Assembly: GCA_023435805.1 (NCBI GenBank)
Contig: JAEZMC010000131.1
Coordinates: 1 to 10,620, forward strand
Direction of reading: 5' to 3'
Length of the DNA: 10,620 bases
DNA from: Bacillota bacterium
GTDB lineage: Bacteria > Bacillota > Clostridia > Acetivibrionales > DTU013
The notes under the pieces are model-generated. The model was not told the DNA's origin. It saw nothing but the letters and a program-made list of their open reading frames with translations, and did no database searches. Below, piece after piece: positions 1-7,461 of this stretch. Each line of letters begins with the position of its first letter. Position 1 is the stretch's first letter. The translations under genes were made by a program, and so were the position numbers.

Positions 1-602
1 AAATAAAGCCCCATTTTCTTTACAATACGCTAGGCACCATCAACTCACTTGCATTAATGGGAAAAACAGAAGAGGTATGTGACATTGTCGATGCTTTGGC
101 CGGTTATTACAGGCTAAGCCTCAGCAAAGGGCGGGAAGTCATTACCATTGGAGATGAAATCGACATTGTCAGGAATTATCTTAAAATACAGCAGTTACGT
201 TTCGGGAACCTGTTTTCGGTATACTATGATCTCGACAGCCGCTGCTCAAACCATAAAATATTGAAGCTGGTTTTACAGCCGCTGGTTGAAAATGCACTGT
301 ACCATGGGATACGCGGAAAAGGCGAGCACGGGCTGATTACCATTACCTCCGAATATCTCGGCAATTGCATAAAGCTTATTGTGGAAGACGACGGCACAGG
401 TATTGCGGATGATGAGCTTCAAAAGATCCTGAACGGCCGGGTCGGCGGTGAAAGCTTTGGGCTGAGAGGAACCATAGAACGACTTCGGATATTTTATGGG
501 AATGATGATGCCGTGGAAATTGACAGTGCGGAGGGTATCGGGACCAAAATTACCATATACATACCTGTGACAGCTGAAAATACGGAGGCGAGCTATGGAT
601 AA
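1..602 (+). CDS. YesM-type sensor histidine kinase, C-terminal part (5' end cut by window)
   Basis: This is the cytoplasmic catalytic end of a membrane sensor kinase that would phosphorylate the regulator encoded next to it. The reading frame is open from the first base; bases 1-2 fit the end of a Gln codon, followed by IKPHFLYNTLGTINSLAL. This is the H-box of the His_kinase family (PF06580), with the phospho-acceptor His at 12-14. The ATP-binding HATPase_c domain follows. Its N-box is LVENALYHG (Asn at 291-293), its G1 box is EDDGTGI (from 384), and its glycine-rich G2 region is SFGLRGTIERL. The extracellular sensor, membrane segments and HAMP domain expected upstream are outside the window. 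The ATG at 57 lies inside the H-box domain and is not the true start. The stop overlaps the next start (ATGGATAA, 595-602), which implies translational coupling. YesM/YesN pairs next to sugar ABC transporters usually respond to carbohydrates; the ligand here is unknown. Confidence 0.93.
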   Translation, partial: IKPHFLYNTLGTINSLALMGKTEEVCDIVDALAGYYRLSLSKGREVITIGDEIDIVRNYLKIQQLRFGNLFSVYYDLDSRCSNHKILKLVLQPLVENALYHGIRGKGEHGLITITSEYLGNCIKLIVEDDGTGIADDELQKILNGRVGGESFGLRGTIERLRIFYGNDDAVEIDSAEGIGTKITIYIPVTAENTEASYG

Positions 603-2202
603 AATGAAAGTCCTCATTGTGGATGATGAATATTTTATAAGGAATCTACTAAAGATGCGTATCCGGTGGGAGGATTTCGACATGGAGATTGCCGGAGAAG
701 CTTCCAGTGCAAGGGAAGCTCTGGATTTGACGGAGGAGCTGCTGCCGGACATCATCTTTACGGACATTTGCATGCCTTATATGGATGGTATTGAATTGAG
801 CAGGATTGTGATGGAAAAATACCCGCATATCAAAATCGTCATTATCACCGGGCATGACGAATTCGAGTATGCCAAAAGGAGCATCAAGCTTGGTATTTCC
901 GATTTCCTGCTAAAGCCTGTCAATGCCGACGAAATCAGAAAAGTTGCAAAAGGGCTGCAGGAGAAGATCATCCGGGAAAAATCCCGTGAGCGGGAATATG
1001 AGCAGCTGAAACAACGATTGGAGGACAGCCTGCCCTATATCAGGGAAAAGGTTCTATACGAGCTGCTTCAGAGTGATCTGGATGTGGAGGGCATCAAAGA
1101 AAAGCTTTTATACTTTAATATAGAGATGAACAAGGAATCCGATGTCTTTCAAACTGCGGTCGCGGAGGTGAGCCATTCCGCCGCGGAACGGAGTACAAGT
1201 CAGGAAGACAGGATTTTTCTGAATATGCAATGTATGGACCTGATCCGGAAGATTTTCCGGGACGATAAATATATCAATGCATTTTTCGATTACAACGGAA
1301 AAATCATTATTCTTTGCAACAATGACAGCACCGATCTGACAGAATGCTGCGAGGTGATCAAAACACAGATTATCAACCGCTTTAAATGCTATATCAGCAT
1401 AGGAGTAGGGAACAGGGTGCGGGGCTTTTCCAGCATCAGCAGATCGTATAGGGAGGCTGAAGATGCACTGCAATACAGGGTGGTAATAGGCAAGAACCAG
1501 GTTGTTAGCTACAACGATATCAATTTTTCCGACAAGGATGCATGGATAGCCAATCCCGCCCGAATGGAAAAATTGAGCTTCAACCTGAAAGCGGGTCAAA
1601 AGGAAAAGTCGATGGAAATGCTGGACGACATGCTAACGGAATCCGTTTACAGCCGGAGCAATACGATAGAAAGGATCAGGCTGGAAGCTTTTGATATATT
1701 GCTTACATGCCAGCGTGTCCTGTATGAATTGAACTTGCATACAGGCGGGATATGGGAGAACAACACGCAGCCTTATGAGGATATATCCAGGATAGATAAC
1801 CTGCCGGAATTGAAGGAATATTTAAAACAGCGGATAACGGCTGTCATTGACAAAATAAACCAGTCAAATGAGAGAAAGGCAAACAGAAAAATTGCTGAGA
1901 TCAAGGAGTATATCGTCCAGAATATCCATCAGGCCGACCTGTCCCTTTCCGGTATCGCAAAGGAATTCTATATCAGTCCGAGCCATTTAAGCCGTCTTTT
2001 CAAGCAGGAAACAAATCAGACTATTGTGGAGTACATCACAAAAATCAGGATAGAAAAAGCCGTCAGACTGTTGAAGGATACGGATCTGAAGGTATATCAG
2101 GTCGGAGAAAAGGTCGGAATCGCCGACCCCCATTATTTCAGTATCATATTCAAAAAGAACACCGGATCATCGGTGAACGATTTTAGAAAAGGTCAGCTTT
2201 AG
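595..2202 (+). CDS. YesN-type response regulator, receiver plus AraC-family DNA-binding domain
   Basis: This is the cognate transcription regulator of the upstream kinase, 535 residues long and cytoplasmic. The N-terminal receiver domain (about 3-120) has the acidic pair Asp10-Asp11, the phospho-acceptor Asp57 in IIFTDICMP, the switch Thr85 in VIITGHDEF, and Lys107 in LLKPVN. A long middle region (about 125-425) contains a charged, probably coiled-coil stretch (KIIREKSREREYEQLKQRL) and a YesN-type linker. The C-terminal 105 residues form a double helix-turn-helix AraC domain. Helix-turn-helix 1 is around LSLSGIAKEFYISPSHLSRLF and the family signature is around VGEKVGIADPHYFSIIFKK. The start at 595 is supported by GGAGG at 584-588 with 6 bases of spacing; the Met three codons later is too far from it. 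The regulator probably activates the downstream transport genes. The family assignment is secure; the target genes are inferred from adjacency. Confidence 0.95.
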   Translation: MDKMKVLIVDDEYFIRNLLKMRIRWEDFDMEIAGEASSAREALDLTEELLPDIIFTDICMPYMDGIELSRIVMEKYPHIKIVIITGHDEFEYAKRSIKLGISDFLLKPVNADEIRKVAKGLQEKIIREKSREREYEQLKQRLEDSLPYIREKVLYELLQSDLDVEGIKEKLLYFNIEMNKESDVFQTAVAEVSHSAAERSTSQEDRIFLNMQCMDLIRKIFRDDKYINAFFDYNGKIIILCNNDSTDLTECCEVIKTQIINRFKCYISIGVGNRVRGFSSISRSYREAEDALQYRVVIGKNQVVSYNDINFSDKDAWIANPARMEKLSFNLKAGQKEKSMEMLDDMLTESVYSRSNTIERIRLEAFDILLTCQRVLYELNLHTGGIWENNTQPYEDISRIDNLPELKEYLKQRITAVIDKINQSNERKANRKIAEIKEYIVQNIHQADLSLSGIAKEFYISPSHLSRLFKQETNQTIVEYITKIRIEKAVRLLKDTDLKVYQVGEKVGIADPHYFSIIFKKNTGSSVNDFRKGQL

Positions 2203-2324
2203 GCAGAATACATTAAATGATAAATTTTTGAAAACTTATGCAAAAAAAATGAATCGAGTATGAAAAGATCATTTGATAATATGAATTTGAGCGCTGAACG
2301 GAACAAGCAGAAGGGTGCCGGACA
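2203..2324 (+). promoter_or_regulatory. Candidate regulated promoter region upstream of the first binding-protein gene
   Basis: This AT-rich 122-base gap lies between the regulator and the first solute-binding protein. A GATAAT at 2275-2280 matches five of six bases of a sigma-A -10 element. No recognisable -35 hexamer sits 16-18 bases upstream, which is what an activator-dependent promoter would look like. Three TATG(C/A)A boxes start at 2237, 2259 and 2280, spaced 22 and 21 bases, or about two helical turns. AraC-type regulators often bind direct repeats with such spacing, so these are candidate sites for the YesN-type regulator. The third box touches the putative -10. AT-rich DNA produces such patterns by chance, so this is a hypothesis. 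No convincing terminator follows the regulator gene, so read-through is also possible. Confidence 0.35.
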
Positions 2325-3659
2325 ATGAGAAGAACCATCCTTAAAATACTGGAAATGGTCGTTGCTGTGATTTTGGTATTCAGCCTTGCCGCTTGCGGCA
2401 GCACGATAAAGAGTTTGGACAAAACCGCTGACATGGAGACCGGCAAACCACCCCTGCTCACTTTATGGCATCAATGGGTTGTTGAAGACAATACAGGCGT
2501 CAATACCCTGAATAACGCCATCAAGGAGTGGAACGGAAAAAACCCGGACAAAATGGTTCAGGCACTGGGTGTAAATACCGAGCAGTATAAAATCAAGATC
2601 AAATCCGCCCTTGCTGCAGGTGATGCACCCGACATTTTTTACATGTGGGGCGGAAGCTTTTCGGGTCCTTACATAAAGAATGGCAATATTCTGCCATTGG
2701 ATGAATTTCTTGATGACGGCACAAAGGATAAGCTCATTCCGGGCACGCTTGAAGCATGTACATTCAACGGGAAGGTATACAGCCTCCCAATGTTTACCTT
2801 TGTTGCAAATCTTTACTGCAACACGGAATTGTTTGATAAAGCAGGTGCGCAGATACCTTCAACCTACGACGATCTTTTGATAGCGGTGAACAAGCTGAGA
2901 AACGCAAGAATCACACCGATCGTGGTAGGCGAAAAAGACCGATGGCCCGGTATGTACTGGTTCAGTATTCTGGCCATGCGTGAGGCTGGAGCGCAGGCTT
3001 GCATGGATGCGCTGGATAATCCTTCTCTTTTTGACCAGCCGGCTTTTCTTTCAGCGGCACAAAAGCTGGTTGAGCTGATCGATGCGGGAGCGTTTAATGA
3101 GGATGCGCTCAGTATAGGTTTTTCGGAAATGCTTGATGAATTCAAAGACGGCAAGGCCGCGATGATTTATCAGGGAAATTGGATTGATGCGGTGATCGAA
3201 GGATCACAGAACGAAGCAAAAGGGAATATCAAAGCGGTTCCGTTTCCTCTTATTCCAGGCGGCAAAGGCATTGTCGAAGAGTTTATGGGAGGAAATGTCG
3301 ACGGGTTTTATATTAACGTTAATACAAAGTACAAGGAGGAAGCGGTCGAAGTTTTGAAATTCATCAGTGAAAAGGCCAGTAAGCAGGGCTATCTGAGCGG
3401 GGCCGGCCTGCCTTGCTGGAAAATGGATGAAGCGGATGAGGATATGGTTCCTCCTCTTACAAAAAATACTGCAGAGCTAATGCGTTCGGGGAAATCTTTT
3501 GTTGACTGGTGGGATACCATCCTGCCGGCGGCAGACTCGGATGTGCTCAAGGGTTTGATTGCCGAGCTGTATGCCGGCAAGATGTCACCGGAGGGTTTTA
3601 TAAATGGATTGATGCATATGGATGGCGTAACGGATATAAAACCATATGAGAATTATTAG
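2325..3659 (+). CDS. Family 1 extracellular solute-binding lipoprotein (sugar ABC transporter)
   Basis: This is a surface-anchored substrate receptor of a carbohydrate ABC importer, 444 residues long, a usual length for SBP_bac_1 proteins. The N-terminus is a lipoprotein signal peptide: basic MRRTILK, a hydrophobic core, and the lipobox SLAAC with Cys24 as lipidation site. Typical family segments follow: LTLWHQW near residue 47, AAGDAPDIFYMWGG near 96, NGKVYSLP near 147, NTELFDKAGAQIPSTYDDLL near 166, the acidic GFSEMLDEFKDGKAAMIYQGNW near 265, and GGNVDGFYINV near 325. AAGGG at 2311-2315 lies 9 bases before the ATG. The gene sits between the two-component genes and two permease genes. It differs clearly from the second binding protein in this locus, so it may feed the same permeases with another ligand or serve as a sensing partner of the kinase. 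The substrate cannot be deduced. Confidence 0.92.
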   Translation: MRRTILKILEMVVAVILVFSLAACGSTIKSLDKTADMETGKPPLLTLWHQWVVEDNTGVNTLNNAIKEWNGKNPDKMVQALGVNTEQYKIKIKSALAAGDAPDIFYMWGGSFSGPYIKNGNILPLDEFLDDGTKDKLIPGTLEACTFNGKVYSLPMFTFVANLYCNTELFDKAGAQIPSTYDDLLIAVNKLRNARITPIVVGEKDRWPGMYWFSILAMREAGAQACMDALDNPSLFDQPAFLSAAQKLVELIDAGAFNEDALSIGFSEMLDEFKDGKAAMIYQGNWIDAVIEGSQNEAKGNIKAVPFPLIPGGKGIVEEFMGGNVDGFYINVNTKYKEEAVEVLKFISEKASKQGYLSGAGLPCWKMDEADEDMVPPLTKNTAELMRSGKSFVDWWDTILPAADSDVLKGLIAELYAGKMSPEGFINGLMHMDGVTDIKPYENY

Positions 3660-3668
3660 AAAAAACCG

Positions 3669-3681
3669 CTATTGACAATAG
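3669..3681. repeat. Short perfect dyad between binding-protein and permease genes
   Basis: CTATTGACAATAG is a 6+1+6 perfect inverted repeat, 10 bases after the binding-protein stop in an 86-base gap. As RNA it could form only a five-pair AT-rich hairpin with no T-run, so it is not a terminator. It could be an operator-like site or chance. Nothing else notable was seen in the gap except the ribosome binding site AAAGGA at 3731-3736. Confidence 0.3.
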
Positions 3682-3745
3682 GAGACATGCAGGCGGACAA
3701 CTCAAATAGACATTAATACACACGATCGGGAAAGGATTTTAAACT

Positions 3746-4705
3746 ATGTCAAAACTAAATATGGCGCCCGTGCCAGGCACTGTTGTTCACAAATCAGGAT
3801 TCCTGAAAGAAGTGAAGATGAACAAGGCTTTGTTTCTTATGCTTCTTCCCGGTTTCATATTTATTTTCATCAATTACTATGTCCCTATGTTCGGGGCTAT
3901 TATCGCATTTAAGAACTTCAACTATGCGGACGGTTTTTTTAAAAGCCCGTGGGCCGGGTTAAATAATTTCAGATTCCTGTTCCAATCCTCCGACGCATGG
4001 GTTATTACCCGCAACACAATCGGGTATAATCTCATATTTATAGCCGCAGTTCTGCTTATTGCAGTAACAACTGCAATTATACTTAATGAACTGCGGAGCA
4101 GATTTGCGGCGAAGCTTTATCAATCCGTCATATTCCTGCCATATTTTCTGTCATGGGTTGTTGTCGCGTACCTGGTATACTCCATCCTCAGCCCCGACGG
4201 TCTCTATAACAGGACGATCGCACCTATGCTGAAAGTGCTGCCGATTGACTGGTATGTGGAGCCGAAGTATTGGGTACTTATCCTTCCGGTTGTTAACATA
4301 TGGAAGGTCATTGGTTACTCAATTGTTCTTTATCTCGCCGGTATTACCGGCATTGACCAGGAATTCTACGAAGCCGCGGTCCTGGACGGGGCAAGCAAAT
4401 TTCAGCAGATTATGAGGATTACCATACCGTTCCTGAAGCCCCTTATGATTGTCACAACCATCATGGCTTTGGGAAATGTCTTCAGATCGGATTTCGGCTT
4501 GTTTTATCAAGTGCCGAGGCAGCAGGGTATGCTCCAACCCACGACCATGGTTCTGGATACGTATATCTACAATGCACTGATTTACAATGGAGACCTTGGA
4601 ATGTCATCTGCAGCGGGCTTCTATCAATCAGTAGTCGGATTCTTTACGGTTTTGTTTGCAAACTGGTTTGTTGGAAGAGTCAGCCCGGATAACAAGATAT
4701 TCTGA
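3746..4705 (+). CDS. Carbohydrate ABC transporter permease, LplB/UgpA type
   Basis: This is one of the two membrane subunits of the sugar importer, 319 residues long. A short polar N-terminus leads into the first hydrophobic segment (about 28-46, FLMLLPGFIFIFINYYV). Further membrane segments lie around 91-113, 127-147, 175-200, 230-245 and 288-310, giving the six expected. The motif GAIIAFKNFNY after the first segment is characteristic of LplB-type permeases (COG4209). The cytoplasmic EAA loop, which contacts the ATPase, is at about 209-228 (EAAVLDGASKFQQIMRITIP). AAAGGA at 3731-3736 lies 9 bases before the ATG. The next permease begins 40 bases downstream. No ATPase gene is adjacent, as is common in Bacillota, where a shared MsmX-like ATPase serves many such permeases; that partner is inferred. 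Confidence 0.95.
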   Translation: MSKLNMAPVPGTVVHKSGFLKEVKMNKALFLMLLPGFIFIFINYYVPMFGAIIAFKNFNYADGFFKSPWAGLNNFRFLFQSSDAWVITRNTIGYNLIFIAAVLLIAVTTAIILNELRSRFAAKLYQSVIFLPYFLSWVVVAYLVYSILSPDGLYNRTIAPMLKVLPIDWYVEPKYWVLILPVVNIWKVIGYSIVLYLAGITGIDQEFYEAAVLDGASKFQQIMRITIPFLKPLMIVTTIMALGNVFRSDFGLFYQVPRQQGMLQPTTMVLDTYIYNALIYNGDLGMSSAAGFYQSVVGFFTVLFANWFVGRVSPDNKIF

Positions 4706-4745
4706 TCTGCATTCAGTATACCCTAATCAATTTGTGGAGGTTATT

Positions 4746-5657
4746 ATGAGCCTGAAAGGTTATAGAGCGAACACCATATCCCGAAAATCTGATTTCCTGT
4801 TTAACGCCATCTTCTTTGTTTATTCCATATGCTGCCTTGCACCATTGATACTGGTCTTCATGGTTTCCATCACGGACGAGAAATCACTGGTCGAAAACGG
4901 CTACACCTTTTTCCCAAGTAAGATAACCTTTTATACCTATAGATATCTTTTCCTGGACCCGGAAAAAATAATCAGAGCGTATGGGGTCACAATCGGTGTT
5001 GCAGTGGTCGGTACCATATTGAGTGTCATCCTCATTATGCTTTATGCGTACCCGCTGTCCAGAAAAAACTTTAAATACCGGAATTTCTTTTCGTTCTTTA
5101 TCTTTTTTACCATGCTGTTCAATGGAGGGCTTGTACCCTGGTATATCATGTGGACGAAATACTTCCATTTGTCGAACAATCTTGCTATGCTGATCATCCC
5201 TTCGCTTGTTTCGGCGTTTAACGTATTGATTGTTAAAACCTTCTTCAGGCTCAACCTGCCGGATTCCGTTCTGGAATCGGCAAGGATGGATGGCGCAAGT
5301 GAAATCAGGACATTTGTCAGTATTGTCATTCCGCTTTCTGTGCCTGTTATTGCCACAATAGGACTGTTTCAGGTTCTAACGTACTGGAATGACTGGTATG
5401 CCTGCCTTCTGTTCATAAATGACGCAAAACTCTACAACATCCAATATGCGATGTATCAGACACTCAGGACTGTAGAATACCTGACATCATCACACGCAGC
5501 CTCGGTCAGCGGAACACAGAGCGAGCTGTCAAAACTTCCGAGTGAAACGCTTCGAATGGCAATGGCGATCATAGGTGTCGGGCCAATCGTATTTGCCTAC
5601 CCGTTTTTCCAGAAATACTTCATTAAAGGCCTGACCATCGGCGCGGTTAAAGGCTGA
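4746..5657 (+). CDS. Carbohydrate ABC transporter permease, LplC/YtcP type
   Basis: This is the second membrane subunit of the importer, 303 residues from the chosen start. An in-frame ATG at 4656 would add 30 residues but lies inside the preceding permease gene. The ATG at 4746 has a GGAGG at 4736-4740 with 5 bases of spacing and gives a family-like N-terminus, so it is preferred. Membrane segments are visible around 18-40, 80-102, 112-132, 142-163, 197-215 and 270-290. The EAA loop is at 177-196 (ESARMDGASEIRTFVSIVIP). The extended loop before the last segment (about 228-268, containing LPSETLRMA) and the C-terminal IKGLTIGAVKG are characteristic of the LplC/YtcP branch of COG0395. It should pair with the permease encoded upstream. 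The next gene starts 81 bases downstream with no terminator between them. Confidence 0.95.
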   Translation: MSLKGYRANTISRKSDFLFNAIFFVYSICCLAPLILVFMVSITDEKSLVENGYTFFPSKITFYTYRYLFLDPEKIIRAYGVTIGVAVVGTILSVILIMLYAYPLSRKNFKYRNFFSFFIFFTMLFNGGLVPWYIMWTKYFHLSNNLAMLIIPSLVSAFNVLIVKTFFRLNLPDSVLESARMDGASEIRTFVSIVIPLSVPVIATIGLFQVLTYWNDWYACLLFINDAKLYNIQYAMYQTLRTVEYLTSSHAASVSGTQSELSKLPSETLRMAMAIIGVGPIVFAYPFFQKYFIKGLTIGAVKG

Positions 5658-5674
5658 TCACGGTTGATCACGGT
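5655..5674. repeat. Tandem 10-base direct repeat after the second permease gene
   Basis: TGATCACGGT occurs twice in exact tandem (5655-5664 and 5665-5674). The first copy includes the stop codon of the permease gene, and each copy contains the palindrome TGATCA. One copy per helical turn could suit a regulatory protein, but a local duplication without function is equally likely. The rest of the 81-base gap is AT-rich, shows no good promoter, and ends in a strong ribosome binding site. Confidence 0.5.
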
Positions 5675-5738
5675 CTGTGGGTTAGTCGACGGCCTGCAGT
5701 TCCGGTCAATATAAATAAAAATAAATAGGAGGGTAATG

Positions 5739-7315
5739 ATGAATAAGACAAAAAGATTGGTGTGTCTTGCACTGGCGGTTTGCATGCTTTTCGGTGTTAT
5801 ACTGGCAGGCTGCGGAACAGCTAAAGAAGAACCTGCTGCAACAGACGGCGGGAACGTAACCACAGCCGGTACTACAGCAGCTGCAGGAGAGACTTCGGCA
5901 GCACCTGAAGCTCCGAAGCTGGATCCGTATGAACTCAATTGCTATTTCCTTGCTCCTCAGGTGAAGGACCTGCCTCTGGTTCAGGAAGAAGTCAACAAGC
6001 TCCTCAAGGAAAAGATCAATGCCACCATCAAACTCAATTACTTCTGGTGGGATAGTTATCAGGATAAACAGAAGCTGATTGTTGCTTCCGGTGAAAAGGT
6101 TGACACAATGTTTTCTCCGTCATGGTGGGGATACAATACCTTTGTGGCGCAGAAAGCCTGGCTTGAGCTGGACGATCTTCTTCAGCAATACGGCAAGGAT
6201 ATCATTGCCAATATCAACCCGGCATATTTGAAGGCCCCGATCATTAACGGAAAACTTTACGGTATACCTACCAGCAAGGATATGTTCGGTAACGGCGGCG
6301 TACTCGTAAATAAAGCACTGGCTGACAAATACGGCTTTGATTTTTCAAATGTAAAGGAACCCAAGGACTTTGAACCCATGCTGCAGACGATAAGGAAAAG
6401 GAACCCGGCGTTGTACCGTTCCTTTCAACAAAAGGCGATCACACAGCATATTTCACACAGGACTTTTATGAACATATCGGCCAGGCTGAAGTACCTGTAG
6501 GGTATGAAAAAACGGATGCCGACAGCATTAAGGTCATAAATATTTGCGAAGCCGACCAGTTCATAAAAATAGCCAAGATGACAGAAGAATGGTATAAGAA
6601 GGGCTACATCAACAAAGACGTAGCGACACTGCAGGACGGCATGCCTGTCAAAAAGGCACAGAAAGCCTTCATGTGGGGAGAACAGCTGAAGCCGGGTAAG
6701 GCTGATGAAATGAAGGCCCAGTTGGGTTACGACCTTATCCAGGTCAGTGCTTACTCTGGTAAACAGTATTTTGTCGGAACAGCTGATCTGACCAACTCCA
6801 TGCTGGTCATTTCCAGGACCTCCAAAGATCCGGCAAGGGCTATGATGTTCATCAATCTTCTCTTCAGCGACAAGCAGATCAAGAACCTTCTCGACTGGGG
6901 TATTGAAAACAAGCACTACAAGAAGATCGGTGAAAACCAGATCGACTTTGCTGATGGTGTCACTCCCGAAACATCAGGTTACACAGGACTGGCACAGTGG
7001 GCAATGGGCGGAAGCCAGTTCCTTGATTACCTGTGGGCAAACGAAGCTCCGGACAAGTGGCAGAAGATGGAGGAATTCAATAACTCCGCTAAGCCTATGA
7101 AAACACTTGGTTGGACATACGACATGGAAGCTGTTAAGACTGAAGTAGCTACCATCATCAATGTGTGGAAGACCTACGGAGAACCCATCCAGGAAGGTAT
7201 TGTAAATTATGACCAACATTATCCGAAGATGAAGAAAGCCCTTGAAACAGCGGGCATACAGAAGATTATCGATGATGGTCAAGCTAAGTTAGACGCTTAT
7301 TTGGCTGGTAAATAA
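5739..7315 (+). pseudogene. DUF3502-type (LipO/LplA-like) solute-binding lipoprotein, interrupted by a -1 frameshift
   Basis: This is the second substrate-binding lipoprotein of the locus, split over two frames. The start is set by AGGAGGG at 5727-5733: the ATG at 5739 has better spacing than the one at 5736. A signal peptide ends in the lipobox ILAGC (Cys25 from 5739), followed by a Thr/Ala-rich linker to about residue 55. The binding domain runs in frame through NVKEPKDFEPMLQTI to about 6392. It then becomes RKRNPALYRSF and stops at 6500. In the -1 frame from 6392 the protein reads KEKEPGVVPFLSTKGDHTAY and continues open to 7315, ending in a DUF3502-like region (VKTEVATIINVWKTYGEP to LDAYLAGK). 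One extra A in ATAAGG would restore a continuous protein of about 525 residues, a normal length for this family. The downstream half has no ribosome binding site at its first ATG (6578). It is either a genuine mutation or a sequencing or assembly error; coding character stays intact on both sides, which suggests a recent event or an error. The type matches what LplB/LplC permeases usually use. Confidence 0.88.
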
Positions 7316-7344
7316 TATAAAATAATAGCAAAATGTTATATTCA

Positions 7345-7384
7345 GGGAGCACATTGCTGTCGCAGCAGTGCGCTCCCATTTTTT
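7345..7384 (+). terminator. Strong rho-independent terminator closing the transport operon
   Basis: The arm 7345-7359 (GGGAGCACATTGCTG) pairs with 7363-7377 (CAGCAGTGCGCTCCC) as a 15-position stem with one A-C mismatch, one G-T wobble and a 3-base loop (TCG). Six Ts follow at 7379-7384. It lies 30 bases after the stop of the second binding-protein gene and separates the transport operon from the repair genes. Confidence 0.93.
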
Positions 7385-7403
7385 ATATTTGCGGGGTCTC
7401 TTC

Positions 7404-7432
7404 TTTACAACTATCCGGATGTATACTAAAAT
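7404..7432 (+). promoter_or_regulatory. Sigma-A-type promoter of the helicase-exonuclease unit
   Basis: TTTACA at 7404-7409 and TAAAAT at 7427-7432 each match five of six consensus bases and are separated by exactly 17 bases. The pair lies just after the terminator and 30 bases before the helicase start, leaving a short leader with GGAGGA at 7452-7457. No operator was recognised around it. Confidence 0.6.
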
Positions 7433-7461
7433 AAAAGCAGAATATATGTTCGGAGGAGCTT

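Noticed and set aside
3672..3707. A promoter starting with a perfect TTGACA at 3672-3677 before the first permease gene
   Set aside because: No acceptable -10 element lies 16-18 bases downstream (the bases there are GC-rich, around GGACAA), and the TTGACA is part of a short dyad.
4656..4745. Longer N-terminus for the second permease starting at 4656
   Set aside because: It would overlap the preceding permease gene by 50 bases, has no good ribosome binding site, and adds a non-family sequence. The start at 4746 has GGAGG at ideal spacing.
6385..6405. Programmed -1 ribosomal frameshift joining the two halves of the second binding protein
   Set aside because: The zero frame reads ATA AGG AAA AGG. 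There is no canonical X XXY YYZ heptamer such as A AAA AAG, no obvious downstream stem-loop was seen, and no known reason exists for this family to use frameshifting. A missing base explains it more simply.
6578..7315. Downstream half of the second binding protein as an independent gene
   Set aside because: It has no signal peptide and no ribosome binding site before the ATG at 6578. The -1 frame is already coding from about 6392, so it is the C-terminal part of the split gene.
7404..7427. TATACT at 7422-7427 as the -10 element of the helicase promoter
   Set aside because: It lies only 12 bases from TTTACA. The overlapping TAAAAT at 7427-7432 gives the proper 17-base spacing.
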